Positions 17,657-26,836 of a stretch of DNA of 64,000 nucleotides are shown in pieces. The notes under the pieces are model-generated. The model was given only the letters and a program-made list of their open reading frames with translations. It was not told the DNA's origin and did not search any database. Within the stretch, counting starts at the first letter, position 1, and the number at the start of each line of letters is the position of its first letter. Location: NCBI RefSeq assembly GCF_001718835.1, contig NZ_CP013444.1:1054001-1118000 (forward strand). Reading direction: 5' to 3'. Position numbers and translations under genes: made by a program. Source of the stretch: Burkholderia cepacia. GTDB lineage: Bacteria > Pseudomonadota > Gammaproteobacteria > Burkholderiales > Burkholderiaceae.

Positions 17657-18055
17657 TACGGTCGCGCGTCAAGGGCGGGAAGCTGGGAGTCGGATGCATG
17701 CCGCGTCCCGAGCAGACCGAGTAGTGGTGTCGCGCAGAAGGCGCGGCCGTGCGCCACGCCTACCTCGAAAGCGACGGGGTTGACTGCTGAGCCAGGGATT
17801 GATGCCCGTCAGGGGCGAGACGCGGAACGGGGCTTGACGCTTAGCGCGAAAGCCCGGTCACGGCGCGTGAGCCCCCGCGCAAGGGGGTAACCGCTTCCGT
17901 GAGAGAGAACCAGCCTGCCACTTGATCTTCCACGCGGCCTCACGGACGGGACCTGCGGTTCTGGCATTGAAAACGGGCTTTGATCCCCTTCTCAGCGTAC
18001 TCGCGCCGGATTGTCTGTTGTAAGATGATATGCAGATCAGTCGGGGGCGAACTGA

Positions 18056-19270
18056 ATGGCGACATCCAGGCGGGGCGGGTCTTCCCGCGCCAGAAGTCGA
18101 AGAACCGAGGTGCCAGGCCAGGCGTTGGGCTATGGCTTGCAGTACACACGCTTGACGCAACTGCTCCTTCAGGCACCAGCGGGAAGCTTTTGCAGCATGG
18201 AGCATCTTGACGATGTTGCGCAAGAGCACACCGACACAGGCGTGCGTCTGATCCAGAGCAAGAGCGCGTTGACGGCCAATCCAGTCGCCGATCGCGCAAA
18301 GTCGCTGTGGAAGACGTTATCGAACTGGGCGACATTGGCGACGGACACCGGGTGCGACCTGAAAAGGGTGGCTTTCGAGATCTATGTCTCCCGTCCGGTT
18401 GGCGGCCAGATCGTCGAGGCATTTGCGAGAGCACGCACGCAGGAGCAGGCGCGGGCGGCCATCGCCCATGCACGGGACATGTTATGGGGGCCGCCGCCCG
18501 ATTTTGCGCTCAAGGGCACGGTGGCCGACGATATTGCCCCGTACTTGGAATGCGTATTCAATGCGCATGCCCGCTGTCTGGAGCTGATCATATGCAATTT
18601 CCAGCTCACCGTCGGTACCGGTAGCCCGCAGGCTGACGTCGAGGCGATCATCCGCACGCATCCGGTTTCCCCCGCCAGGGTCGGCGACATTGCCGACCAT
18701 ATGTGTGGCGTCGTCAAGCGGATGGTGGACCAACTGCTCGAGGAGGGAAAGCCGGCGGTCATCGCCCGTGACGCATTTCATGAAGCTTATGCTTCTTACG
18801 TACGCAGGATCGATCGGGACACGGTGCTGCTTAGCCGCGCTAGGCGACCGAGCGAGGAGGAGTCGCGCGGCCAGTTGCCGAAGGTCTTCGTGCAGCAGCT
18901 CGATCTGATTGGCATGGACTTCGAGGACAAGCTCGAAGCTGTCGGTGACTATCTGATGGCCGCTGCCGACCGGACAATCTGGGCACTGAGCGGAGAGGTC
19001 GATCCGTCGTCTTTCGATGAACTGGACGCGGTGCTGAAGCGCGGCTGGAAAAACAAGAAGCGCGCCTGCACAGTTGCGCACGGCAGCAAGGTCGATGAAC
19101 AGCAGGGGCAGGCACTGTATGCGGATTGCATGGATATTTCCGTGCCGGTGCAGGCGATGCAGCCGCCCGGTCATTTCATCCCGGGATGTCTTCACCGGCT
19201 CGCCGATGACCTGTTGATCGGCTGGCATCCTGACTACGAGCGGCAGATCAAGCTCTGGAAGGCTGCGTGA
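18056..19270 (+). CDS. ABC-3C system effector, PD-(D/E)xK nuclease-like
   Basis: A protein of 404 aa. The N-terminal domain has the layout of the dsDNA-endonuclease-like effectors of ABC-three-component and related conflict systems: GYGLQYTRLTQLLL (residues 25-38), then MEHLDDVAQ with E49 and D52/D53, then LIQSKSAL with Q67-x-K69. This is a PD-(D/E)xK variant with E, D and Q-x-K catalytic residues. The rest is helical, with no recognised family, and probably binds partners. The gene is followed by the ABC-3C middle component and ATPase with overlaps or 2-nt spacing. It is expected to be held inactive until phage or plasmid DNA is sensed by the ATPase. Defence activity is inferred from the family. 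Confidence 0.75.
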   Translation: MATSRRGGSSRARSRRTEVPGQALGYGLQYTRLTQLLLQAPAGSFCSMEHLDDVAQEHTDTGVRLIQSKSALTANPVADRAKSLWKTLSNWATLATDTGCDLKRVAFEIYVSRPVGGQIVEAFARARTQEQARAAIAHARDMLWGPPPDFALKGTVADDIAPYLECVFNAHARCLELIICNFQLTVGTGSPQADVEAIIRTHPVSPARVGDIADHMCGVVKRMVDQLLEEGKPAVIARDAFHEAYASYVRRIDRDTVLLSRARRPSEEESRGQLPKVFVQQLDLIGMDFEDKLEAVGDYLMAAADRTIWALSGEVDPSSFDELDAVLKRGWKNKKRACTVAHGSKVDEQQGQALYADCMDISVPVQAMQPPGHFIPGCLHRLADDLLIGWHPDYERQIKLWKAA

Positions 19271-19272
19271 CG

Positions 19273-19767
19273 ATGCTAGCCCGTGAAGCGCAGAACATCC
19301 AGAATCCAGCGCTGGGCGCGGCCATCGTCTGGCGCTTTTGCTGCGGATATGTCGAAAGCCATCCGGAGAGTGCCTCGCCGCAATTGCCGTTGCTGTTCCT
19401 TGTCCTGCCCGTTGTGTTGCACCGCGCGACGGCAGAGCTGCTGCGGCGCACCCGGCAGAGCTCAGGGCTTCGCGCTTTCGCAACGAAATTCGGGGATTCG
19501 CAGGTCTCAAAGCAGGACCTTCTGCTTCAGATTCACGAGCGCGCGGTGCGCTGGCGTGAGCTCACTCTGCAGTCGGTCGAACTGGCTGCGGCCGGGCACT
19601 TAGTCCAGCTGTCCCACGACGGTGAAGTCAGTCCGTTGTCGCGCACCAGGGCGCGCGGTCTTCCCGATGACGTGAAACAACTCATGGCCGATGCAGAAAA
19701 GCTCGGCGCCTGGTGCGGCCAACTGACGCTGCACGAGATAACGACAACGCTAAAGGTAAGGCTCTGA
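19273..19767 (+). CDS. ABC-3C system middle component
   Basis: A protein of 164 aa. ATG at 19273 follows the effector stop by two bases; a GTG at 19267 overlapping that stop is an alternative. The start EAQNIQNPALGAAIVWRF and the following PLLFLVLPVVLHRATAELL match the small 'middle component' proteins that sit between effector and ATPase in ABC-3C systems. The stop TGA shares a base with the ATPase ATG (TGATG). It is thought to couple the ATPase with the effector. Confidence 0.8.
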   Translation: MLAREAQNIQNPALGAAIVWRFCCGYVESHPESASPQLPLLFLVLPVVLHRATAELLRRTRQSSGLRAFATKFGDSQVSKQDLLLQIHERAVRWRELTLQSVELAAAGHLVQLSHDGEVSPLSRTRARGLPDDVKQLMADAEKLGAWCGQLTLHEITTTLKVRL

Positions 19768-21755
19768 TGTTTCTGCAGATCCGTGAGATTGTGCTCTGGC
19801 CGCGCAATGCGAACTTCGAGCCGCGCCGGCTTGAATTCGAACTGGGGAAAGTCAACGTCATCAGCGGTGCGTCTCGCACCGGCAAGTCCGCTGTCATTCC
19901 CATCATCGACTATTGCCTTGGAGCGGGCACCTGTTCGATCCCTGTCAAAACCATCCGCAAGCATTGCGAGTGGTTCGGCGTCGTGTTGGCGACGGCCCAG
20001 GGCGACAAGCTGCTTGCCCGGCGCGAACCCGGTGCGCAGCGCAGTACCGATGACATGTACCTGCTGGAAGCCTCGCGGATTGCGGAGATCCCTCGGCGCA
20101 TTACCAGAAACACTAACGCGGACGCGGTAAAGCGCCTGCTGGACGAACTTGCGGGCTTGTCCCGACTCGATTTTTCCGGCGGTGACGAGCCGGCGGGATT
20201 TGACGGTCGCGCGAGCTTCCGCGATCTTGCTGCGTTCACATTTCAGCCGCAGAACGTCGTCGCCAATCCCGATGTGCTCTTCTTCAAGGCCAATACCTAC
20301 GAGCACCGGGAGAAGCTGCGCAAGATCTTCCCGTATGTGCTTGGCGCCGTGACGCCCGCGTTGATGGCGAGACAATTCGAGTTCGCGCGCGTGCGACAGG
20401 AACTGCGCCGCAAGGAGCGGGAACTCAAGGACGTCCTGGAGGTGTCCGCGCGCTGGCTGGCCGACCTGGAGGCAAAATTCAGTGAGGCGCAGGAACTGGG
20501 GCTTGCCGCCAGGCCACAGGAGAAGCTCTCACGTGACCAGATGATCGAGCGTCTGGAAGAAGTCGTTGCGCGCACGGATCTCACCCTGTCGGTGACTACC
20601 TCAACCATCTCGGAGGCGTTGCATGAGCTCAGCGACCTTGAGGCCGAAGAGCGTGAGGTCTCGCGTGAGCTGACGACCTTGCGCCACCGGTTAGGTGAGA
20701 TGAACCGCATGCGCATTGGCGTCGACCAGTATCAGAGTGCCTTGGTGCTGCAGCGCGGTCGTCTGCAGTTGTCGAACTGGCTGTTGTCGCACGCCGACGA
20801 CGAGGCGGATTGTCCGGTGTGCGGCAGCCAAACGGATTCAGCCAGGCGAAGGCTTACGGCATTGTCCGGGCGCCTGCAGGAAGTCGAGGCGGAGGCTGGC
20901 CTTGACAAGGAGTTGCCGGCAGCCTTTGACCGTGAACTGCAGCGGGTAACCGCGGAAGTCGGAGAGGCAACCGAGCGGCTGCGGTCGGTCCAGATTCGCA
21001 AGCGGGCCCTGGCGGGCCGTTCGGACGCGGCGCGGCAGCGACAGTTTGCTGCGCAACGGGCGGAGCGGTTTGTCGGCAACCTCGAATCTGCCTTGGATCT
21101 ACATCGACGGCTGGGCAGTGACAGCGAGCTTGTCGATGAGGTCGCGCGGCTGAGAGAGCTGGTACAGAAGCTGGACGCTGAGCTGCGGGAGCAGGATATC
21201 GAGGCGCACAAACGCCGGGCGCTGCATGCGATCAGCAACAATGCGGGACGATTGCTGCCGCATCTTGATGTCGAGAGCCCGAACGATCCGGTTTCGCTCG
21301 AAATCAACGACCTGACGATCAAGGTGCATGGCAGCGAGCGTGACGATTACCTGTCCGAGATTGGCAGTGGCTCAAACTGGCTCTCGTATCACTTGGCGGT
21401 GCTGCTGGCGCTGCACCAGTTTTTCTTGTCGCAGCGCAAAAGTCCTGTTCCAGCGTTTCTCGTGCTTGACCAGCCGAGCCAGGTTTACTTCCCAAAGCGC
21501 GTCGTGGAACGGGCGGAAGATGCGGACGACGACCCGCTCGAGGAGCCACTGTTGCGCGACGAAGACGTGCACGCGGTCCGACAAGCGTTCCAGGTGATGG
21601 GGCAGGTGACGCTGGCCGCCCGAGGCGGTCTGCAGCTCATCGTGCTCGACCATGCTTCGCACGACGTGTGGGGCGATATTGGTGGCGTGGTCGGCCTGCC
21701 CGAGTGGCGCAACGGTGTGAAGCTTGTGCCGATGACCTGGCTGGATAATGCATGA
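19767..21755 (+). CDS. ABC-3C system ABC ATPase (DUF3732-like, SMC/Rad50 type)
   Basis: A protein of 662 aa. Walker A GASRTGKS is at residues 34-41, directly followed by AVIPIIDYCLG, a DUF3732 hallmark. A long coiled coil (about 210-480) is split by a Rad50-like zinc hook CPVCGS near residue 349. The C-terminal half holds SEIGSGSNWLSYHLAVLLAL (signature-like region) and FLVLDQPSQVYFP (Walker B/D-loop: LDQPSQ), then LIVLDHA. Members are paired with a middle component and a nuclease effector in predicted anti-invader systems, as here. The stop at 21755 ends the tight three-gene unit. Confidence 0.88.
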   Translation: MFLQIREIVLWPRNANFEPRRLEFELGKVNVISGASRTGKSAVIPIIDYCLGAGTCSIPVKTIRKHCEWFGVVLATAQGDKLLARREPGAQRSTDDMYLLEASRIAEIPRRITRNTNADAVKRLLDELAGLSRLDFSGGDEPAGFDGRASFRDLAAFTFQPQNVVANPDVLFFKANTYEHREKLRKIFPYVLGAVTPALMARQFEFARVRQELRRKERELKDVLEVSARWLADLEAKFSEAQELGLAARPQEKLSRDQMIERLEEVVARTDLTLSVTTSTISEALHELSDLEAEEREVSRELTTLRHRLGEMNRMRIGVDQYQSALVLQRGRLQLSNWLLSHADDEADCPVCGSQTDSARRRLTALSGRLQEVEAEAGLDKELPAAFDRELQRVTAEVGEATERLRSVQIRKRALAGRSDAARQRQFAAQRAERFVGNLESALDLHRRLGSDSELVDEVARLRELVQKLDAELREQDIEAHKRRALHAISNNAGRLLPHLDVESPNDPVSLEINDLTIKVHGSERDDYLSEIGSGSNWLSYHLAVLLALHQFFLSQRKSPVPAFLVLDQPSQVYFPKRVVERAEDADDDPLEEPLLRDEDVHAVRQAFQVMGQVTLAARGGLQLIVLDHASHDVWGDIGGVVGLPEWRNGVKLVPMTWLDNA

Positions 21756-22036
21756 GGCCCGACGCAGGGAACAACGCCGCTCAACAATTATACGGTCAGG
21801 TCGTGGTCTGTGCGCTGGAGCGTCGATGTTGCCGTCAGCGGCTATAGGACCAGCCGCTGTCGAACCAATCAGCCTACCTTGAAACGTCGCCATGCTTCTC
21901 ATGCGTGCAGCGATTTAGCATGGTTATGCTCGCGGTGCGGCGAGCGAAATGGATATACTGCTAAGCAGTCAATAAAGAGGCTTCCAGACTCCGATCTGTG
22001 CGGCGACGGCCGCTTGATCAGGTACGTTGCCAGTAC

Positions 22037-23194
22037 ATGCGGGGGGAAATCGTGGACGCGGGATGGTGGACAAAATCAGAGCAACTGGATCCGCAGCAGG
22101 CTCACATCGTCAACAAGGTGGGCGTTGACGATTCGTTTCTCGTTACTGGAGGTCCCGGCTCAGGGAAGACAAACATCCTGCTGCTTCGGGCCCAGTACCT
22201 TTATTTGAAGCGATTCAAGAACATCGTCGTGCTCACCGTGGGGCGGTCCCTGACAGAGTTCATCAGAACGGGCATTGCGGTCAAGCAGGTGCTTGAGATC
22301 GATCATATCTCTACGCATCGGCAATGGTCTATTGACCTTATCCGGCAGAACAGGCCGCATCGACTGTCCGAAGCGACGGAAGGGGACTTCCGACAGAGCA
22401 GCCGGCGCTGCGCAGAAATTCTTTCAGAGGTGGCGGCGGAATTGGGCCCTGAAAGATATCAGGCGATCCTTGTGGATGAAGTTCAGGATCTTGGCGGCGA
22501 GGAACTGGATTTCATGAGGAAGATTACGCCGCGACTTATTCTCGCAGGCGACGGGAACCAGCAGCTGCAGGCAGGAAAGGGCATTGCTTCGGCGATGGGT
22601 CTTGGCCTTCAGCAGTTCACTCTGCCGTTCCACTATCGTATCGGACATGCAATCTGCACAGTCGCAGACCGGATTCGTCCGCCGGTCCCGCCGGCAGAAA
22701 GTCTGCTCGCAACGTGCAGGTACGATGAAGATGCACTGCCGTCCTCTGCGAAGCTCTTTCCGTGCGCCTCCATCGACGCGCAGCTTGAGAAACTCGTGGC
22801 TGCGATCCGGCGGCAGCTGAAAGCCTATCCCAATGAACTGATTGGTGTGCTGGTGCCATCCAATAACGACGTTCAGCGCGTGAAGGAGTGCCTGTCAGGC
22901 TGCGAGTTTGCCAACGTCGTTGGCTACCACGAAAGCGGACGGGATGGGGACCGCTCCTTCACCGCGAACCAGAGAGTCTGTGTGGTCACAATCGATTCGG
23001 CCAAGGGGCTGGAGTTTCGCGCGACGCATCTCATGTTTGTGGAAAAGCTGCGAACCGCACGTCCCGAAAAGCTCTTCACGGCCGTGACGCGTGCCAAGAC
23101 GAGCCTTTCCGCCTATTCGACTGGCTCGGTGCCACCGCTGCTGGACGCCGCGTTCGCGGAACCTGCGGAGCCTACCCTAGAAGACCTTTTTTAA
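22037..23194 (+). CDS. Compact superfamily-1 (UvrD/Rep-like) helicase
   Basis: A protein of 386 aa from ATG 22037. GTG at 22052, preceded by GGGGGAA, is an equally plausible start, and GTG 21998 is also possible. Motifs are present in order: Q-like LDPQQAHIV, Walker A GGPGSGKT (38-45), Walker B ILVDEVQDLGGEE (near 146), motif III LAGDGNQQL, motif V-like VVTIDSAKGLEFRATH and motif VI FTAVTRAKTSL. It is much shorter than UvrD and lacks room for large 1B/2B domains. A 280-bp gap separates it from the ABC-3C ATPase, so it probably has its own promoter. It is followed after 9 nt by the unknown gene at 23204, likely one operon. Confidence 0.85.
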   Translation: MRGEIVDAGWWTKSEQLDPQQAHIVNKVGVDDSFLVTGGPGSGKTNILLLRAQYLYLKRFKNIVVLTVGRSLTEFIRTGIAVKQVLEIDHISTHRQWSIDLIRQNRPHRLSEATEGDFRQSSRRCAEILSEVAAELGPERYQAILVDEVQDLGGEELDFMRKITPRLILAGDGNQQLQAGKGIASAMGLGLQQFTLPFHYRIGHAICTVADRIRPPVPPAESLLATCRYDEDALPSSAKLFPCASIDAQLEKLVAAIRRQLKAYPNELIGVLVPSNNDVQRVKECLSGCEFANVVGYHESGRDGDRSFTANQRVCVVTIDSAKGLEFRATHLMFVEKLRTARPEKLFTAVTRAKTSLSAYSTGSVPPLLDAAFAEPAEPTLEDLF

Positions 23195-23203
23195 CATCCG
23201 ATA

Positions 23204-24727
23204 ATGACCTCACGCTCAATTACCTGGTTTGCCGTTGAACGGAGCGACATTTCGAAGGCGCTTCTTGGTGCCTCGTACCCGGCGTCCGGTAACGACGACT
23301 GCGCAACGCCGCTGAGCGGTCCGGCCAGCGAAGGTGACCTTACTGTTGGTTTTTTCAGCGGTAACACCGGGGCACCGTTTCCAGCGGTGGCGGTCCTCGA
23401 CCGGTTCAGATCGGACGACCTTTTCGCGTGGCTGGCGACCTATTCGCCCGACGTGTTCCCGATCAGCCAGTACGTGCGCCTGCTGGACCACGATGAATTC
23501 AGGCTGTCCGAGCCAATCACGGCGTCAGCATCAGTCGGTGCAGACGCCATTTGGCCATCGCTCATCCTTGGCGAACTGCTCGCACAGGGTGGCAATCCGG
23601 AGTCCGGGATAACAGCCGTCCCCCTGTCCCGGGTGCAGTTCTGTCTTGGCTTTACCCAGGCAAGAGTCTCGGCGCTCTTCCGGAGCGACAGCCACGCGCT
23701 TCGGGTCGCAGCCGACCGGATTGAACTGCTGGAAAAAGCCGAGAAGAGATGGCGTGTGGTCGGCGTCGACGTACTGCGCGCGACCTGGGGGCTGGCAGAG
23801 GATGCGTTCGGGCAAGATGTCTTCACACGCGAACTCGTGAGTCTCATTTCCTGGACGTTCGAACGGCAACGCGAACAGCGGGGGCCGCAGCCGCCGTTGC
23901 CCGAGGAACTGCAGGCGATATCGCTGAATCTTCGCAAGCTGGCAACCGGTCCGCTGGAATATCGTGTGGAGGAGTTCGAGCGCGCCACGTTTGCCCTGCT
24001 TGCGAACAGTCACGCAGTGGGCAGCGTCGCGCATGCACGGCTGCCCGCACTGCTGGCTGCACTCGCACTGTGGGTCGGATCCGGTACAGGTCATGTTAGC
24101 CTGCTGGCGGAGGTGGCGGAAAAGCTGCCGGCGACGTATGCCTGGTTCGGCGCGTTCGCTGGTGCTCTGGGCCCAGCTTGCTGGCATGCGGACTGGGCGC
24201 GGACCACTGCAGCCATCTCGAAGCAGTTGCGCAATGGCTTCGACATTGCAGCGCCGTCAACCGCAGACCTCGCGTGGGCGGAGTTCGAGTGGCTGCTGTC
24301 CGTAGGGCAGTTTGACCTTTTATCACGCGTTCCGCGTGCTTCCCCGAAAGTCGTTTCTGTCGATGTGTTGCCCGGCGCGCCAGCCTCATTCCGTCTGTCG
24401 GCCGACGAGGGGCATGGCACCCATGGCGATGCAGCCCGGTTCGAGCCAGCCGCAACAAGACAGTTGAAACCGGCTGTTACTGCTGGCACGCCTGGCCCGT
24501 CGACTGCCCCTGTGCCGACTCGCGAGCCTGCTCGCGGGTCCTTGCGGCCGGAGCAAATTGACGCCATCGCCAAAGCCGTGGCGACGCTGTCGTCCCTGCT
24601 CGATGAAGCCCGCAGCCCGCAGCCCGCTGTCCCCGATGAGGACTTCGAGCTCAAGCCACCACCTGCTGCCGCGAAGAGGACTTCGGCGAGCCGAAAGACG
24701 TCGAGGAAGGCGAGCGCGCGCAAGTGA
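23204..24727 (+). CDS. Uncharacterised 507-aa protein in a helicase-PIN operon
   Basis: No family is recognised. Residues 1-200 look mixed alpha/beta with aromatic-rich segments (RSITWFAVERSDISKALLGA). Residues about 190-400 are mainly helical and Ala/Leu-rich (LPALLAALALWVGSGTGHVS). Residues about 400-507 are low-complexity, with Pro/Ala/Thr content and a Lys/Arg/Ser-rich end suggesting nucleic-acid contact. There is no signal peptide or transmembrane helix. It lies 9 nt after the helicase and 15 nt before the PIN-like gene, so a shared complex or regulatory role is likely. The start ATG 23204 has only a weak ribosome site. Confidence 0.6.
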   Translation: MTSRSITWFAVERSDISKALLGASYPASGNDDCATPLSGPASEGDLTVGFFSGNTGAPFPAVAVLDRFRSDDLFAWLATYSPDVFPISQYVRLLDHDEFRLSEPITASASVGADAIWPSLILGELLAQGGNPESGITAVPLSRVQFCLGFTQARVSALFRSDSHALRVAADRIELLEKAEKRWRVVGVDVLRATWGLAEDAFGQDVFTRELVSLISWTFERQREQRGPQPPLPEELQAISLNLRKLATGPLEYRVEEFERATFALLANSHAVGSVAHARLPALLAALALWVGSGTGHVSLLAEVAEKLPATYAWFGAFAGALGPACWHADWARTTAAISKQLRNGFDIAAPSTADLAWAEFEWLLSVGQFDLLSRVPRASPKVVSVDVLPGAPASFRLSADEGHGTHGDAARFEPAATRQLKPAVTAGTPGPSTAPVPTREPARGSLRPEQIDAIAKAVATLSSLLDEARSPQPAVPDEDFELKPPPAAAKRTSASRKTSRKASARK

Positions 24728-24742
24728 TGCGCCGCGTGGAAC

Positions 24743-26836
24743 ATGGGTGCTGCCCGGCAGGGCGCAATGGGCGGCAGTACAGGCAACCTGTCATTCAAAG
24801 GCGTGAAATTCGCTGTGTCGAGTCTCTTCGATCTTAACGAGCCAATCGGACTGTGGGAGCTTCCCCTTTCGCCCAGCCAGTACGAAGCTGCGTGCTTTCG
24901 GGCGTTGGTGAACGAAAGGACGCTGGTATTCCTGGACACCAACGTTCTCTCTGCGGCCTTCAGGCTTCATCAGGAGGCAAGGGAAGGGCTGTTCAAGCTG
25001 CTGCGCATACCACTGGCGGCCAAGCGCCTCGTTGTGCCGGCGTGGGTCGCGAACGAATATGTGCATAACGCATTCAAGGCCGCCAAAAAAACGCATGGTT
25101 TTCGCGAGGCGGATCTGGAGCGCTTGCGTGCTTCGCTGCCAGCGACGAAGCAGTTATCCGCGATTTTGCACCAAGTTGCGTCCGTGCGGGACATGGAGAG
25201 AATCGCGAAGCGTTTGAACGTCACACCTGCCGAGGCGAGCCGTGAACTGAACGCTCGCGTTGAGCAACTGACGAACGCGCTGGGTGATGCAGGCGGCGAC
25301 CTCGCGATCGACGCCGTGCACCGAGAACTGCTAACGGAACTGCGTCCTGCTTTTGTGGCAAATGACCTTGGTCAGATTGCCAGAATGCTTGCCGAACAGG
25401 CTGCCCATCGCCGGGCAAGCCGGATTCCTCCGGGATTGACCGACGCCGAAAAGGGCGTCGCCCAAGGCGACGAAGAGGCCGCAGGCAATGCAGACGGTGA
25501 CCTTGCGGTTTGGCTCGAGATTCTCTCCCTGTCCGAAACACACTCGGTGACCGGCAAGTCGTCCGCTGACGCGCAGTCGCCCTTCAATGTCCTTGTCATT
25601 TCCCAGGAGAAGAAAGAGGACTTCCTATATCGGCCGAGGCTACGCATAGCCGAAGCAGCAAAAAAGATCGGGATCGAAGAAAATCCCGACATCAGGCTGA
25701 TTGACCCGCGGCTCGTCTCGGAGTTCGAACATCGGGTTGGCCACCGCCGTGTCGCATTCGTGAACCTGGAGTCACTCGCCGCGGGAGCACTAGCTTCGAT
25801 AGCGGAAAGGGAATTCCAGGATTCTGTGGGGCTGTTCATTGCCGCGATTCGCAAGCAGAAGCGCGCTGCCGACACGCGGCGAGACGCTGGAGAAGAGGTG
25901 CCTGCAGGCGAAGTCTCCGTGGATTTGCCGGTCGATAGCGATGCGCAGGGCGGTGTTGAGTCAACTCCAGAGCTCCCGGCCGTAGTGCCGGAACAGGGTG
26001 CCTTGCCGCCAGAGATTGTGCCAGTCGACACCGAAGCCGCGTTCGTGTTGCCGATAGACGAGGCGGTCATGGTCGAGAGGAACCGGCTCGCTACGATGCC
26101 GCTGGTGACCGACTACGTACAGGTGGTGACGAATCTTCTTTCGGAGAGCCGAAAGACGGAGGAGATGGCGGTGCGCAGGGTTCTGCTCATGGGCGCGCCG
26201 CCGCGGCCGGATGCTGCATTCGCCGTTGGCCGGGCTATGTTTGTCGCCCTGCAATATGGTGCTTCAAAGGCGGCAAGCCTGTTTGGCGGAGCGCACATGG
26301 CGGGCTCGACTGTTTCGCCTGCCGAGCAGGCGTTTGTCGCAGGGGGACTGTTCGAGGCCTTCTTCGAATCCATAGGGCAACTTCGGGAAAGCGTTTTGAG
26401 GGAAGGCCTGCCGATGCTGTTGGATCGCGTTTCGCAGCCGGGTTGGGAATCAGCACGGCAATTCATTAACGCGCAGCTTGCTCCGTTCGCCGCGAGATTC
26501 TTCTGGATCCCTGGTACGGCGCAACAGGTGCTTCAGGTTCGCATTGCCAGCGAACCTGAAGGCGAATCGATTATCGTCCGCAGCGTAACGGCAGCTTACC
26601 CGGGAAGGGAAGACATCGAACTGCTGCGACCGAAGCAAAGCGAACTGCAGTCGAGCTATCTTGCCAACACGGTCAACCTGGCGACGCTTCGAGCGGCACT
26701 CTCGCGATTGTCGTTGCTGCCAGATGAGCGGGTTGAAATTCAGCTTCCGGGAAGCACGCAAAGTGCGCCAGTACTGGTGTTGCCAGCGGACCACTTCATC
26801 AATACGGAGCTTGTCAGTGCCCCGCTGCCAGCATGA
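24743..26836 (+). CDS. Large PIN-like (PIN_8-type) ribonuclease domain protein
   Basis: A protein of 697 aa. The N-terminal PIN-like domain has LVFLDTNVLSAAFRL (near residue 55), the first acidic site, then LVVPAWVANEYVHNAF with a conserved E. A helical insertion follows, then GNADGDLAVWLEIL (near 250) and NVLVISQEKKEDFLY, as in PIN_8 proteins. All acidic residues expected for metal-dependent RNA cleavage appear to be present. The remaining 350 residues are unassigned, with an acidic Pro/Val linker (about 375-430). The start is uncertain; ATG 24743 gives about 20 residues before the conserved part. It is the last gene of the helicase trio and is likely the toxic effector. Confidence 0.75.
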   Translation: MGAARQGAMGGSTGNLSFKGVKFAVSSLFDLNEPIGLWELPLSPSQYEAACFRALVNERTLVFLDTNVLSAAFRLHQEAREGLFKLLRIPLAAKRLVVPAWVANEYVHNAFKAAKKTHGFREADLERLRASLPATKQLSAILHQVASVRDMERIAKRLNVTPAEASRELNARVEQLTNALGDAGGDLAIDAVHRELLTELRPAFVANDLGQIARMLAEQAAHRRASRIPPGLTDAEKGVAQGDEEAAGNADGDLAVWLEILSLSETHSVTGKSSADAQSPFNVLVISQEKKEDFLYRPRLRIAEAAKKIGIEENPDIRLIDPRLVSEFEHRVGHRRVAFVNLESLAAGALASIAEREFQDSVGLFIAAIRKQKRAADTRRDAGEEVPAGEVSVDLPVDSDAQGGVESTPELPAVVPEQGALPPEIVPVDTEAAFVLPIDEAVMVERNRLATMPLVTDYVQVVTNLLSESRKTEEMAVRRVLLMGAPPRPDAAFAVGRAMFVALQYGASKAASLFGGAHMAGSTVSPAEQAFVAGGLFEAFFESIGQLRESVLREGLPMLLDRVSQPGWESARQFINAQLAPFAARFFWIPGTAQQVLQVRIASEPEGESIIVRSVTAAYPGREDIELLRPKQSELQSSYLANTVNLATLRAALSRLSLLPDERVEIQLPGSTQSAPVLVLPADHFINTELVSAPLPA

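Noticed and set aside
17424..17890. Plus-strand frames of 82-119 codons in the DUF932 leader
   Set aside because: Arg-rich shadows of a strongly structured GC region; no ribosome site.
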